From Bacillota bacterium (GTDB lineage Bacteria; Bacillota; UBA4882; UBA8346), in NCBI GenBank assembly GCA_023392595.1, contig JAEVYU010000012.1:124001-188000 (forward strand): 64,000 nt of DNA, read 5' to 3'. Below the pieces are notes generated by a model. The model was not told where the DNA came from and ran no database searches. It worked only from the letters and a program-made list of their open reading frames with translations. Shown piece after piece: positions 19,793 through 29,639 of the stretch. The number at the start of each line of letters is the position of its first letter. Positions within the stretch are counted from its first letter, which is position 1. The position numbers and the translations under genes are program-made.

Positions 19793-21409
19793 TTGAATCA
19801 AGTCTGGCTTAAATCTTACGAGAACGGGGTTCCTCATCATATAGAGTACCCTTCCATAACGCTCTCAACCATGCTCCATCAAACAACTTCCAAATTTCCA
19901 AATCAAAAGGCTATGATTTATTTAGACCACCCATGGACTTATCAAGAATTAGATGATTTGGTTTCCCGGATGGCTAATTTATTCATCGCTTATGGAGTCA
20001 AACCCGGAGATCGTATCGGAATCCAACTGCCCAATTCACCGCAGTTTGTTATATGTTATTATGGAATATTACGGGCCGGCGCCATTACCGTGCCCATCAA
20101 TCCAAGCTTTAACGGTGCTGAACTGGCTTATATCATTCAAGATACCGGGATGAACATCCTTATTACCAACTTGGAAACGGTCCCCGTATTCAAGATCGGC
20201 GCTTTCGGTAATTTAAAAATCATTACCACCGACATCCGGGTTCCATTTTCCCCAGAGCATGATTACAGTTTATCCATTGATGGTATTAAGCTCGAAAAGG
20301 TCCTTTTTAGCCAACCGGTAAGCGATCCTGAAATTGATATCAAGCCGGAGTCCGTTGCCAATTTACAATATACCGGCGGCACAACAGGTTTATTTAAAGG
20401 CGCAACCCTGACTCATAGAAATTTGGTAGTCAATGCCGCACAATTTCGTTCTTGGCTTAAAAACATCTATGGAGACGGGGAAGGTAAATTAATTTGTGTA
20501 CTTCCCATGTTTCACATTTACGCTATTACCACCACAATGAATCACGCTGTATATAGCGGTTCCTCTCAATGTCTGATGTCCAAGTTTGATATCAACGAAT
20601 TAATGCGTTTGATTGAAAAACAAAAACCCAATGTTTTCATGGGTGTACCGGCAATGTATATAGCCATCGCCATGAGAGATAATGCCAAAAACTACGATTT
20701 AACTTCAATTAAAGCCTGTATTTGCGGTTCAGCGCCACTACCTCCGGCAATTCAACAAAAATTTAAAGATTTAACCGGTACTGAAGTACGTGACGCCTAC
20801 GGCCTTTCAGAGTGTTCCCCAGTGGTCTCGGCTACTCCTATCAATGGAAAGAATAAATATGGCAGTATCGGTACCCCGGTCCCGGATACCGAAGTCAAAA
20901 TAGTTGACCCTGAAACCGGCAAAGAGCTCGGCTTTAATGAAGTTGGAGAACTGGTTGTAAACGGCCCGCAAGTGATGAAAGGTTATTGGGGCCATCCCAA
21001 AGAAACGGATATGGTATTGAAAAACGGATGGTTGCATACAGGTGATCTGGGTATTATGGATGAAGACGGATATATTTTTATAACCGATCGCTTGAAGGAC
21101 ATGATAAACGTGGGCGGCGAAAAAGTTTATCCCCGTGAGATTGAAGATTTATTATTCACCCATCCGTCAGTTAAAGAAGTGGCGGTTATTGGCGCTCCCC
21201 ATGAACTCCGCGGCGAGGTCCCGGAAGCGTATGTAGTGTTAAAAGAGGCCGCTGCCGCCTCGGAAAAAGAACTCCGCCATTTCTGCATCGACCATTTATC
21301 GAAGTTTAAGGTACCCCATAAAATTGAAATTGTAGATGAATTACCGCGAAGTTCCGTTGGAAAAGTCCTCCGGCGTTTGCTGCGGGATAAGTATCACCCC
21401 AAGAAATAA
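19793..21409 (+). CDS. Long-chain fatty-acid-CoA ligase (AMP-forming)
   Basis: 538 residues of the ANL superfamily. The ATP-binding motif is YTGGTTGLFKGA (about 195), followed by the GLSECSP block, the hinge region ITDRLKDMINVGGEKVYP and a C-terminal catalytic Lys in PRSSVGKVLRR. It activates fatty acids to acyl-CoA through an acyl-adenylate. The start is a TTG at 19793, chosen because GAGAGGAG ends seven bases upstream and no ATG fits. It is a single-gene unit, closed by the hairpin at 21466. It could supply activated fatty acids generally; no direct link to the NRPS operon can be seen. Confidence 0.9.
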   Translation: MNQVWLKSYENGVPHHIEYPSITLSTMLHQTTSKFPNQKAMIYLDHPWTYQELDDLVSRMANLFIAYGVKPGDRIGIQLPNSPQFVICYYGILRAGAITVPINPSFNGAELAYIIQDTGMNILITNLETVPVFKIGAFGNLKIITTDIRVPFSPEHDYSLSIDGIKLEKVLFSQPVSDPEIDIKPESVANLQYTGGTTGLFKGATLTHRNLVVNAAQFRSWLKNIYGDGEGKLICVLPMFHIYAITTTMNHAVYSGSSQCLMSKFDINELMRLIEKQKPNVFMGVPAMYIAIAMRDNAKNYDLTSIKACICGSAPLPPAIQQKFKDLTGTEVRDAYGLSECSPVVSATPINGKNKYGSIGTPVPDTEVKIVDPETGKELGFNEVGELVVNGPQVMKGYWGHPKETDMVLKNGWLHTGDLGIMDEDGYIFITDRLKDMINVGGEKVYPREIEDLLFTHPSVKEVAVIGAPHELRGEVPEAYVVLKEAAAASEKELRHFCIDHLSKFKVPHKIEIVDELPRSSVGKVLRRLLRDKYHPKK

Positions 21410-21465
21410 TGACTTGTGTATAGCAGCAAACCACCTTTTCATTAGGATGGAATAACTCAATCAAT

Positions 21466-21511
21466 AAAAAACGGGCTGCCATGAAAGAACTTCAGGAGCA
21501 GCCCGTTTTTT
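21466..21511. terminator. Bidirectional rho-independent terminator between convergent genes
   Basis: The arms AAAAAACGGGCTGC (21466-21479) and GCAGCCCGTTTTTT (21498-21511) pair perfectly around an 18-nt loop and give a T-run on both strands. It ends the acyl-CoA ligase transcript and, on the minus strand, uvrA, whose stop codon abuts it. Confidence 0.9.
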
Positions 21512-24375
21512 TATTCGGCGACCGACTTCGCTAGAGTCTGTTTTTTCCGTTTGGCTGAAACCGGCAAAAGCGGCCTCAAATATTGCCCTGTATAAGACGA
21601 TGGATTTTCCGCCACTTCTTCCGGAGTTCCGGTTGCGATAATCGTCCCGCCCCGGTCACCACCCTCCGGACCCAGATCAATCATGTAATCCACACTTTTA
21701 ATGACATCCAGGTTATGTTCAATCACTAAAACCGTATCTCCAGCTTCCACCAAACGCTGCAGCATCTCCAATAAGCGGTGCGTATCGGCAAAGTGAAGGC
21801 CCGTAGTAGGTTCGTCCAAAATATATAAGGTTTTACCATTTGAACGTCTTGACAATTCGGTAGCCAACTTAATCCGCTGCGCTTCTCCTCCGGAAAGAGT
21901 CGTGGCCGGTTGGCCCAATTTGATATAACCAAGACCTACGTCTTGCAAGGTTTGCAGTTTACGACGGATTTTTGGAATATTATAGAAGAATTCCAGGGCT
22001 TCTTCCACTGTCATATTCAGTACTTCCGTGATGGTTTTTCCTTTATATTTAATATCGAGAGTTTCCCGGTTATACCGTTTTCCTTTACATACTTCGCAAG
22101 GCACATAAACATCCGGCAGAAAATGCATTTCAATCTTGATAATACCGTCCCCGGCACAGGCTTCACACCGTCCGCCTTTTACATTAAATGAAAAGCGTCC
22201 CAGCGTATACCCGCGCATTTTAGCTTCCGGAGTTTCGGCAAACAGTTCCCGAATCGGATCAAAAACGCCGGTATAAGTCGCCGGGTTGGATCGGGGAGTC
22301 CGTCCAATCGGAGACTGGTCAATATCAATTACTTTATCTAAGTGCTCTAACCCCAAAATCTTATCGTAGGCGCCTGCTTGTAAAGTAGTGGCCTTGTTTA
22401 GTTTGGTGGCCGCCACCGGATATAAAATGTCGTTAATTAAAGTACTTTTCCCCGATCCGGAAACACCGGTGATACAGACGAAAACACCCAAGGGGATCTT
22501 TACATCGACATTTTTCAGGTTATGTTCTTTAGCGCCTTTGATTTGCAAATATTTGCCGTTGGGTTTCCGGCGTTCCTTAGGAACCACAATTTGCTGTTTT
22601 CCCGACAAATACTGGCCGGTGATGGAAGAAGACTCCGCCAAGATTTCCTGTAAAGTCCCTGCGGCAACTACATTTCCGCCATGGGCTCCCGCTCCGGGAC
22701 CAATATCCACGATGTAATCCGCCTCGCGCATCATTTCTTCATCATGCTCAACCACGATGACGGTATTCCCCAGATTGCGTAAATCCTTCAAAGTATCGAT
22801 TAAACGGCGGTTATCCCGCTGATGCAAACCAATGCTGGGCTCATCCAAAATATATAACACACCCACCAGCGAGGAGCCAATTTGGGTTGCCAGCCGAATT
22901 CGCTGGGCTTCTCCGCCGGACAACGTACCCGCAGCCCGTTCCAGTGTCAAATAATCCAGACCCACATTCACCAAAAAGCCCAAGCGCTCATTAATTTCTT
23001 TCAGTATCAACCGGGCAATCGTCATTTCTCTCTCCGAAAGCTGCAGTTGCCTTAAAAAAGTGCTGGCGTCCAATACGGATTTTCGGGTGAGCTCACTGAT
23101 ATTAAGACCGCCAATATATACCGAAAGGCTTTCCGGTTTTAAACGGGCGCCCTGGCATGCCGCACAGGGCCTAATGGTCATGAACTTTTCAATCTCCCGC
23201 CTCATAAAATCGGATTGTGTCTCCCGGTAGCGCCGTTCCAGGTTATGAGCAACACCTTCGAAGGATGCTGCATGCCGGAATTCTCTGTCTGGACCCTGGT
23301 AAGATATTTCGATTTTCTCACCTTTCGTGCCGTACAGCAAAATTTCCAATTGCTCTTTGGTTGCTTTCCGCAAAGGTTTATCCGGATCAATCTTATATTT
23401 TTTGGCTACCGATTTTAAATATTGTAACGACCAGGAATCCTGATCGGCACTCCAAGCCTTAATACCGCCTTCATTGAGGGACTTGTCCAAATCCAACACC
23501 AACTGGGGATCAATCTCCATTTTGAACCCCAAACCATCACAATCCGGACAAGCGCCGTAGGGACTGTTAAACGAGAACATCCGGGGGGTCAATTCTTCAA
23601 AGCTAAATCCGCAATCCGGACAGGCGAATTTCTCACTATAAATTTGTTCTTCTCCCTCTACCGGTAAAATCGTGACCAAACCCTTGGCAAGCTTTAAAGC
23701 AAGTTCAATCGAATCGGCCAACCGTTGCCCCAGATCGGGTTTCATAATTAAGCGGTCAACCACGACTTCGATGGTATGTTGTTTGTATTTTTCCAGGCTG
23801 AACTTTTCGCTTAAATCTTTAATCTCACCATCAACCCGGACTCTTACATAACCGTCCTTGCGAAAATCTTCAAAAAGCTTGTCGTATTCCCCTTTGCGAT
23901 GACGAACCACCGGTGCCAATACCTGAAACTTGGTCCCTTCCGGCAAAGTCATCACTTGGTCGACGATTTGCTCCACCGCCTGTTGCTTGATGGGCTTATG
24001 GCAATGGGGACAATAGGGCTGTCCAATCCGGGCATATAGCAGACGCAAATAATCATAAATCTCGGTAACCGTACCTACTGTCGAACGAGGATTATGACTG
24101 GTGGTTTTTTGATCAATGGAAATCGCCGGAGAAAGGCCGTCAATATAATCCACATCGGGCTTGTCCATCTGGCCCAAAAACTGGCGGGCGTAAGCGGAAA
24201 GGGACTCCACATACCTACGTTGGCCCTCGGCATAGATAGTATCGAACGCCAATGAAGACTTCCCGCTTCCGGACAGGCCGGTAATGATCACCAGCTGGTC
24301 ACGGGGAATCTCTAGGTCAATATTTTTAAGGTTATGTTCGCGTGCTCCTTTAATTCTGATACTGTTTGAAGACAT
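21511..24375 (-). CDS. uvrA: Excinuclease ABC subunit A
   Basis: 954 residues from the ATG at 24375, which has GGAGG eight bases upstream; a longer frame to 24405 lacks a site. UvrA is the damage-sensing ATPase of nucleotide excision repair and loads UvrB. Both ATPase halves are complete: Walker A GLSGSGKSS and GVSGSGKST, signature LSGGEAQRIRLA and LSGGEAQRIKLA. Zinc-finger cysteines are present in CPHCHK, CPDCGF/CPDCDG and CEACAG/CEVCKG. The length is normal for the family. It stands alone, about 5 kb from uvrB rather than next to it, with the GH13, GNAT and MutS2-like genes between. Confidence 0.98.
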   Translation of the reverse strand: MSSNSIRIKGAREHNLKNIDLEIPRDQLVIITGLSGSGKSSLAFDTIYAEGQRRYVESLSAYARQFLGQMDKPDVDYIDGLSPAISIDQKTTSHNPRSTVGTVTEIYDYLRLLYARIGQPYCPHCHKPIKQQAVEQIVDQVMTLPEGTKFQVLAPVVRHRKGEYDKLFEDFRKDGYVRVRVDGEIKDLSEKFSLEKYKQHTIEVVVDRLIMKPDLGQRLADSIELALKLAKGLVTILPVEGEEQIYSEKFACPDCGFSFEELTPRMFSFNSPYGACPDCDGLGFKMEIDPQLVLDLDKSLNEGGIKAWSADQDSWSLQYLKSVAKKYKIDPDKPLRKATKEQLEILLYGTKGEKIEISYQGPDREFRHAASFEGVAHNLERRYRETQSDFMRREIEKFMTIRPCAACQGARLKPESLSVYIGGLNISELTRKSVLDASTFLRQLQLSEREMTIARLILKEINERLGFLVNVGLDYLTLERAAGTLSGGEAQRIRLATQIGSSLVGVLYILDEPSIGLHQRDNRRLIDTLKDLRNLGNTVIVVEHDEEMMREADYIVDIGPGAGAHGGNVVAAGTLQEILAESSSITGQYLSGKQQIVVPKERRKPNGKYLQIKGAKEHNLKNVDVKIPLGVFVCITGVSGSGKSTLINDILYPVAATKLNKATTLQAGAYDKILGLEHLDKVIDIDQSPIGRTPRSNPATYTGVFDPIRELFAETPEAKMRGYTLGRFSFNVKGGRCEACAGDGIIKIEMHFLPDVYVPCEVCKGKRYNRETLDIKYKGKTITEVLNMTVEEALEFFYNIPKIRRKLQTLQDVGLGYIKLGQPATTLSGGEAQRIKLATELSRRSNGKTLYILDEPTTGLHFADTHRLLEMLQRLVEAGDTVLVIEHNLDVIKSVDYMIDLGPEGGDRGGTIIATGTPEEVAENPSSYTGQYLRPLLPVSAKRKKQTLAKSVAE

Positions 24376-24637
24376 GGAAAATCCTCCATTTAGAATTCGA
24401 TCCATTATATCACGAACATATGTTCTTTTGCAAGGTAATTGGTGGAAAGTTTAGAGGAAAGAAACATTATCATTTAATTTTTTTGATCCCACGATATATA
24501 ATGGCATACAAAACCGCTACAAATCTCTTATTGGGAAAAGCAAGCCGGCCCATAAAATCAACAACCCATTATCCATATGATAACAGGCCGTTTGTTTTGA
24601 AATAATGTAAATTGGGAACTCTCTCCAAGAATACATC

Positions 24638-26497
24638 CTACTCGTAAATCGCGAACTCACATGGCGGGGCGGTAATCTTTACTGCTTTGCCGTTCCGTTC
24701 TTCGATAATAACTTCACTACCAACTTTGCTTTTGTCTTGAGACGAGTAAATGCATTTCATTTTCTCCCCCGCCTGGTGCAAGCTATTATCAATCGTAACC
24801 CAGGCCGAGACCGGACTCTGGCAATCCGTGTTGATGAGCACTAAAATCTCTTGGCCATCAAATACTCTGGACCAGGGAACAATTGACCGGATTCGATTCC
24901 CAATCATGCAGGGCAGTCCGAAATGGAGCCCGTCCCCGGATATCTGTCGTATATACTGACGACCTCGCCGTAAGGTCACCCGTTCCTTCCGAATTTGCAA
25001 AATTTTTGCCAATTCCTGATAAACAAGATAATCTTCATTGAAAAAATGTCTGTTCCTGCTGCGAAAAGCTCCAAACTCACCTCCAAACATTGTCTCCCGG
25101 ATATAACGGTCACTATCCCCCTGACCGTCAAAACTTTGCTCACTTCCATAATAAATACAAGGTATCCCCATCGTAGTCACATCTAAGGCCAAAGCATTGA
25201 GTACCTGTTTTCCGCCATCCTCATCCGCGCAGAAGCGTGCTTTACAATTACCCCGTCTTATCTGGTCATGATCATCGAACATTGTGACCACCTTGTTATT
25301 GAACCAGGTATGAGACTCCTTATCCACCAGTAGTGAATTCCGGAAAAGACAGAAATACTCATCAGGATTACTACAACCTTTGACCATATATTCCAATTTA
25401 TCCGGGACATCGGCAATGCCTAAGGCCGCATCAACGCCGGTAATCTCCATAATATAGAAGGCATGTTGCCGACCGCCGGTAATTTCACCGATTAAGTAGA
25501 AATTATCCTTGCCGATAACTTGGGCAAATTCATGAATCGCCCGGGCAAAAAAGCGGGCAGCTCCGGGATCCATATGTTTGACCGTATCAATGCGGAAACC
25601 ATCCAGGTCGGCATAGGCAATCCAATATTTGTAAACATCAACCAACGCCTTTAACGCCGGAAAGGGTTGATAGTGGTCGGCATCACCTTTCCCCAGCATC
25701 AAATCCTTGAGTTCAAAAAAATCCCCTTCCAGATATTCCGGGTAATGATCCCAATCCCGAATGGCCCCTTTCCGGGTAAAAAATTCCGGTTGCTGAAACT
25801 CTCTGGGCCAAACCGCTCCATCCGGCCAAGCCTCCGTTTCATGTTCAAGAGTAACCGGCTTAAATTCCAATACCGGTTTGCCCTGGGCATTATTAAAGCC
25901 CTGGACGTCGAAAACATTTCCGTTCCAGTAAGGCCAACACCCTCCCCCTGTGAGGCCGCAAGCTTCCGGCCGGTATTCAAAGACATCGCCACAATGGTTC
26001 AGAATAATGTCAAGAATCACATAAAGACCATTTTGGTGTGCGGTTTGAACCAGTTCCCGCAAATCTTCCTTCGTGCCAAAATGGGGATCAACTTCGATGA
26101 AGTTTTGAATTCCATAGCCATGATAGGTATCTTTATGAGCCACTTGCTTAAAGATGGGGCTAATCCAAATAGCGGTCACCCCCATCCGTTTTAAATAACC
26201 AATCTTACTGGTCAGCCCCTTCAGCGTTCCTCCGGTCCATTTGGAACCGGCTTCACGCCAGCGCTTAGCGTCTTCCTGGTTGCCAACCGCATTACCATTG
26301 TCCTCCCTACGGAACATCGGCGTTGAGCCGGCAACCCGGCTTCCTTGAAAATCCCGGTAACCATCCTCTTTGCCGTCGGAAAATCGATCAAGCAATAGAA
26401 AATATAAGACCTGATCCTCCCAGGCGATTGGGGATTTAAAAAATTGCCGCTTGCATAAATCTGTGAGCTGAACCGCATCCAATGTTTTTTCTGCCAA
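24638..26497 (-). CDS. GH13 alpha-amylase family enzyme, cytoplasmic
   Basis: 619 residues with the four GH13 motifs: DIILNHCGD (I), GFRIDTVKH with the nucleophile Asp (II), YLIGEITGG with the acid/base Glu (III) and MFDDHDQIR (IV). No signal peptide is seen, so it acts on internal glucans or imported maltodextrin-like sugars. The N-terminal ILYFLLLDRFSDG-type opening resembles neopullulanase/cyclomaltodextrinase relatives, but the exact specificity is not readable. The start is TTG at 26497 behind an AGGGGGAG site. It is a single gene on the minus strand; about 230 bp separates it from uvrA. Confidence 0.88.
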   Translation of the reverse strand: MAEKTLDAVQLTDLCKRQFFKSPIAWEDQVLYFLLLDRFSDGKEDGYRDFQGSRVAGSTPMFRREDNGNAVGNQEDAKRWREAGSKWTGGTLKGLTSKIGYLKRMGVTAIWISPIFKQVAHKDTYHGYGIQNFIEVDPHFGTKEDLRELVQTAHQNGLYVILDIILNHCGDVFEYRPEACGLTGGGCWPYWNGNVFDVQGFNNAQGKPVLEFKPVTLEHETEAWPDGAVWPREFQQPEFFTRKGAIRDWDHYPEYLEGDFFELKDLMLGKGDADHYQPFPALKALVDVYKYWIAYADLDGFRIDTVKHMDPGAARFFARAIHEFAQVIGKDNFYLIGEITGGRQHAFYIMEITGVDAALGIADVPDKLEYMVKGCSNPDEYFCLFRNSLLVDKESHTWFNNKVVTMFDDHDQIRRGNCKARFCADEDGGKQVLNALALDVTTMGIPCIYYGSEQSFDGQGDSDRYIRETMFGGEFGAFRSRNRHFFNEDYLVYQELAKILQIRKERVTLRRGRQYIRQISGDGLHFGLPCMIGNRIRSIVPWSRVFDGQEILVLINTDCQSPVSAWVTIDNSLHQAGEKMKCIYSSQDKSKVGSEVIIEERNGKAVKITAPPCEFAIYE

Positions 26498-26601
26498 TTT
26501 GCCACTCCCCCTTATCCCAATAGTTTCTCACCAAGGAGCGATCTTATAACTCGATTCAAGGAAATCGATGTTCCCAAAGATTGATACCCAATAAAGAAGG
26601 T

Positions 26602-27225
26602 TTACTTCAATTGTGTATCGGTGATGTGTTTTTCTTTATAAGGAAATTGCTTTTCAAAAATTTCCAATTCTTCTTGATTGACTTCAAAGATTGGGTCGGC
26701 ACAAAACTTTCCATGTATCCCTTGCAAACTGCCCGGATAGAGTTCCAGCACCATGAATTCTTCAAAATTTCCTCCTTCAGCGGTGCTGATTCCAAAGTTT
26801 GCCGCATTTTCAAAACCAAACCGGCGATAGTAGGCAGGATTTCCAAAGATGACGATGGCTTTGTACCCCATTTTCCGGGCCATCTCTTTTGTATGGGCAA
26901 TCAACTTGGATCCGATTCCTTGCCTTTGAAAAGATGGTAAAACGCTTATTGGGCCGAAAGTTATCACTTCATGTCCCCCTCCTTCTTTGTCCACCACTTT
27001 GGATTTGGAGTAGATGATATTCCCGGCAATTCGCGCACTTGAGCGGGGATGCTCTTGGACCGCCACAAAATCCAGTTCAGGGAGAAAAGAGGAACACTCC
27101 CGTATTTTATGGACAATCAAGTGCTCACTACATCCGGGATGATAGAGATCCCAAAAAGCTTCCCGGGCCAAATTTTCTACTTCCCGGTAATCGTTTTCAT
27201 TTTCCAGACGAATGATGATATTCAT
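26602..27225 (-). CDS. GNAT-family N-acetyltransferase
   Basis: 207 residues. The acetyl-CoA binding motif A is VLPSFQRQGIGSKLI at about 104, and PAYYRRFGFE marks the usual C-terminal strand-helix. It likely acetylates a small amine or a protein amino group; the substrate is unknown. Its ATG overlaps the stop of the MutS2-like gene by four bases (ATGA), so the two are co-translated. The protein ends in a lysine-rich tail. Confidence 0.85.
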   Translation of the reverse strand: MNIIIRLENENDYREVENLAREAFWDLYHPGCSEHLIVHKIRECSSFLPELDFVAVQEHPRSSARIAGNIIYSKSKVVDKEGGGHEVITFGPISVLPSFQRQGIGSKLIAHTKEMARKMGYKAIVIFGNPAYYRRFGFENAANFGISTAEGGNFEEFMVLELYPGSLQGIHGKFCADPIFEVNQEELEIFEKQFPYKEKHITDTQLK

Positions 27226-29162
27226 TTTCCATCCTCTTCCTTCATGATAATCACATTACCCTCGACATGCCGTTTCTCCATCAGATGGCGGGCTTTCCTG
27301 TTGGCCACGCTGTCAAAAATGATGGAAAAATCATAATTCTCCGGATATAATTGACTGGCGGGCACTTTTAATTTTAAACGTTTGTGGTTAATCCGCTTTT
27401 TCTCTCCCTTGACTTGAACGCCAATTTCCCCTTTTTCATTGGCACGGGCATAGACGATACCGATTTCCCTTTGAGGATAAACCAATACGCTGTCGCCGAT
27501 ATTGAACTTCTCACTACGAGAAGGTGTTTGCTGCTGCCCGTCCTTTTCTTTGACAATTTGCGGTATAAGAGCGGCGTTCGGACGGTCCTTATCGGAGACA
27601 GCATTGTCCGGCTGTTTTACACCCTGATGCAGTTCCATTGAATTTCCATAGGCGGCTTGGTGAGCCCGTCTCAGCAGATGTTGGGGCATACCGAGCCTTT
27701 CAGCGATGTAAAAAGCGCAGCTCTCGCCAGCCTCCCCAATTTCAAGTCGGTAAAGGGGCAAAAGGCTCTCTTTATCAAAAGCCATACGGGCATTGATGAG
27801 ACCCGGCCGGTTTGCCGCATATTCTTTGATTTCCGGATAATGGGTAGTCACAACGAACAAGCACCGTTTTGCGGAGAGTTCATCCAAAATCGCGATTGCC
27901 AGTCCCATTCCTTCGAGCGGGTCGGTTCCGGAGCCCAGTTCGTCGAGAAGCACCAGGGATTCATCATTGGCCTGCCTTAAAATTTCAATAATATTCTTTA
28001 GGTGAGATGAAAATGTAGACAAATTTTCAGTGATGCTTTGCCCGTCTCCGATATCCGACAGCACCAGATTTCTCATACAAAAAATGCTGTTTTCGTCCGC
28101 CGGAATATGCAATCCGCTTTGTACCATAAGGGACAAAAGCCCCACACATTTTAAAGCAACGGTTTTACCACCGGTATTGGGGCCGGTTATGATGACCCCA
28201 TTGATTTTGCAACCGGCTTTAAAGTTTAAAGGCACGGCGATACCGGGATTAATTAAAGGGTGCCTGGCGCCTAGGATACGGATTTCCCGTCCGGCATTGA
28301 CAGTGACGGGCGAAGCTTTCATGTCCAAACTAAGCTTGCCCTTTGCAAAAACAAAGTCCAGGGCTTCCATAGCCTCGATGTTAAGCTTGATAGCCGAAAG
28401 ATTATCGCCGATTAAAGCCGTCAAGGAATGAAGGATCCGCCTGACTTCGCCGTCTTCCTCCACTTGTAACGCGGAAAGTCCCTCCTGCAGTCTGCCGACG
28501 GAAGCAGGTTCAATAAAGTACGTTGCGCCGGTTTGAGACTGGTCAATCACTGAACCGATAACGTCTTTTTTATGCTCGCGCTTGACCGGCAAAGCATAGT
28601 GGCCGTTCCGGATTGAAACAAAACTCTCCGAAAACCACTCTTTATTTTTTCTCAATAGCGTATCAAGTTTGGCTTTCATCTGATCCGTGGTAATACAGAT
28701 TTGCCGCCGGATATCGGCAAGCCGGGCTGATGCTTTATCATCCACCCCCCCGCTACGGATACAACGGTCGATTTCATTCTCAAGTTCCGGTAATGGGTCG
28801 ATGGACCCTCCGTACCCGGCGATGTTGGCCTGAGTTGCCTCTGCTTTCTTGAGGTAAGCCTTCATCCTTCTGCACGATACAAGAAAAGACAAGACGTGGG
28901 CAATCTGGTCGGGCGCCAGCATCGCATCCACGGCAATCAGGCCAATGACCTTCTGTAGCTCAACCATTGACGGAAGCGGCGGTGTCCCGATCTGTTCAAG
29001 AATTCTTTTTGCTTGTGTTGTTTCATCCATCCGCCCCCTTACTTCCTCCTCCTTTAATGACGGAACCAGCGCGAGGCAGCGGGCCTTTACATTATCAGAC
29101 AACGCGTTATCCGCAAGTTGCTCCAGTATTTTATCAAACTCCAGTGATCGATGACTGTTCAT
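27222..29162 (-). CDS. MutS2-like ATPase without a C-terminal Smr domain
   Basis: 646 residues from the ATG at 29162, placed nine bases after AAAGGAG; the frame continues upstream to 29273 but without a site. It has the MutS core/clamp region and the ATPase with Walker A GPNTGGKTVALK, Walker B LVLLDELGSGTDP and the TTHYPEIK switch. MutS2 proteins suppress recombination or rescue collided ribosomes using a C-terminal Smr nuclease domain. Here the protein ends shortly after a small beta-rich region (VLVYPQREIGIVYA), about 130 residues short of full-length MutS2, with no Smr motif. It is thus a MutS2 paralogue or a truncated form. It is co-translated with the GNAT gene. Confidence 0.87.
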   Translation of the reverse strand: MNSHRSLEFDKILEQLADNALSDNVKARCLALVPSLKEEEVRGRMDETTQAKRILEQIGTPPLPSMVELQKVIGLIAVDAMLAPDQIAHVLSFLVSCRRMKAYLKKAEATQANIAGYGGSIDPLPELENEIDRCIRSGGVDDKASARLADIRRQICITTDQMKAKLDTLLRKNKEWFSESFVSIRNGHYALPVKREHKKDVIGSVIDQSQTGATYFIEPASVGRLQEGLSALQVEEDGEVRRILHSLTALIGDNLSAIKLNIEAMEALDFVFAKGKLSLDMKASPVTVNAGREIRILGARHPLINPGIAVPLNFKAGCKINGVIITGPNTGGKTVALKCVGLLSLMVQSGLHIPADENSIFCMRNLVLSDIGDGQSITENLSTFSSHLKNIIEILRQANDESLVLLDELGSGTDPLEGMGLAIAILDELSAKRCLFVVTTHYPEIKEYAANRPGLINARMAFDKESLLPLYRLEIGEAGESCAFYIAERLGMPQHLLRRAHQAAYGNSMELHQGVKQPDNAVSDKDRPNAALIPQIVKEKDGQQQTPSRSEKFNIGDSVLVYPQREIGIVYARANEKGEIGVQVKGEKKRINHKRLKLKVPASQLYPENYDFSIIFDSVANRKARHLMEKRHVEGNVIIMKEEDGK

Positions 29163-29194
29163 TTTGGGCATCTCCTTTGAAAATAATAAAAAAA

Positions 29195-29242
29195 GCCCGC
29201 CAAACATACCACACCTGTAAAAGTGCAGAATGCTCCGCGGGC
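29195..29242 (-). promoter_or_regulatory. Terminator-like hairpin just before the MutS2-like gene (possible attenuator)
   Basis: On the minus strand GCCCGC (29242-29237) can pair with GCGGGC (29200-29195), followed at once by seven T residues, then the ribosome site and start codon of the MutS2-like gene. Such a layout would allow premature termination in the leader. The stem is only six pairs and the loop is long, so the call is tentative. Confidence 0.35.
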
Positions 29243-29307
29243 GGAAATTAGTAAAACGTATCCTCTTTGCCATCTATTTAAAATACGCTCTACTAGACAA
29301 CAAAAAA

Positions 29308-29328
29308 GTGGCAAGCATACCTTGCCAC
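29308..29328 (-). terminator. Rho-independent terminator downstream of uvrB
   Basis: On the minus strand GTGGCAAG, a five-base loop and CTTGCCAC are followed by six T residues (plus-strand A-run 29302-29307). It lies about 310 bp past the uvrB stop; the space between contains no convincing gene. Confidence 0.8.
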
Positions 29329-29639
29329 GCATCGGTTCAAAATCTATCATCAGCAATCTGTTAGGTATGTTTTTTGAGGGAAACACAATAAACAGGAATC
29401 ATCCCGTTTTCGTTGGGCACCCTTCAAAACGATATTTAGTTGAAAACTACCCTAACAGACAAAGCCGACATCAAGCTCCACCTTCCTAATTATAGACTTA
29501 ATATAACACCGTTTAAAACGGTTGTCAATAAGGACCTTAGCGATCCTCTGCCAACTCTTTCCGCCCGCGCGCCTGATAGCCAATTCCTAAAAAAATGGCT
29601 ATCATTGAACCTTTCCGTAGAATCCATATCCCATCAAGA

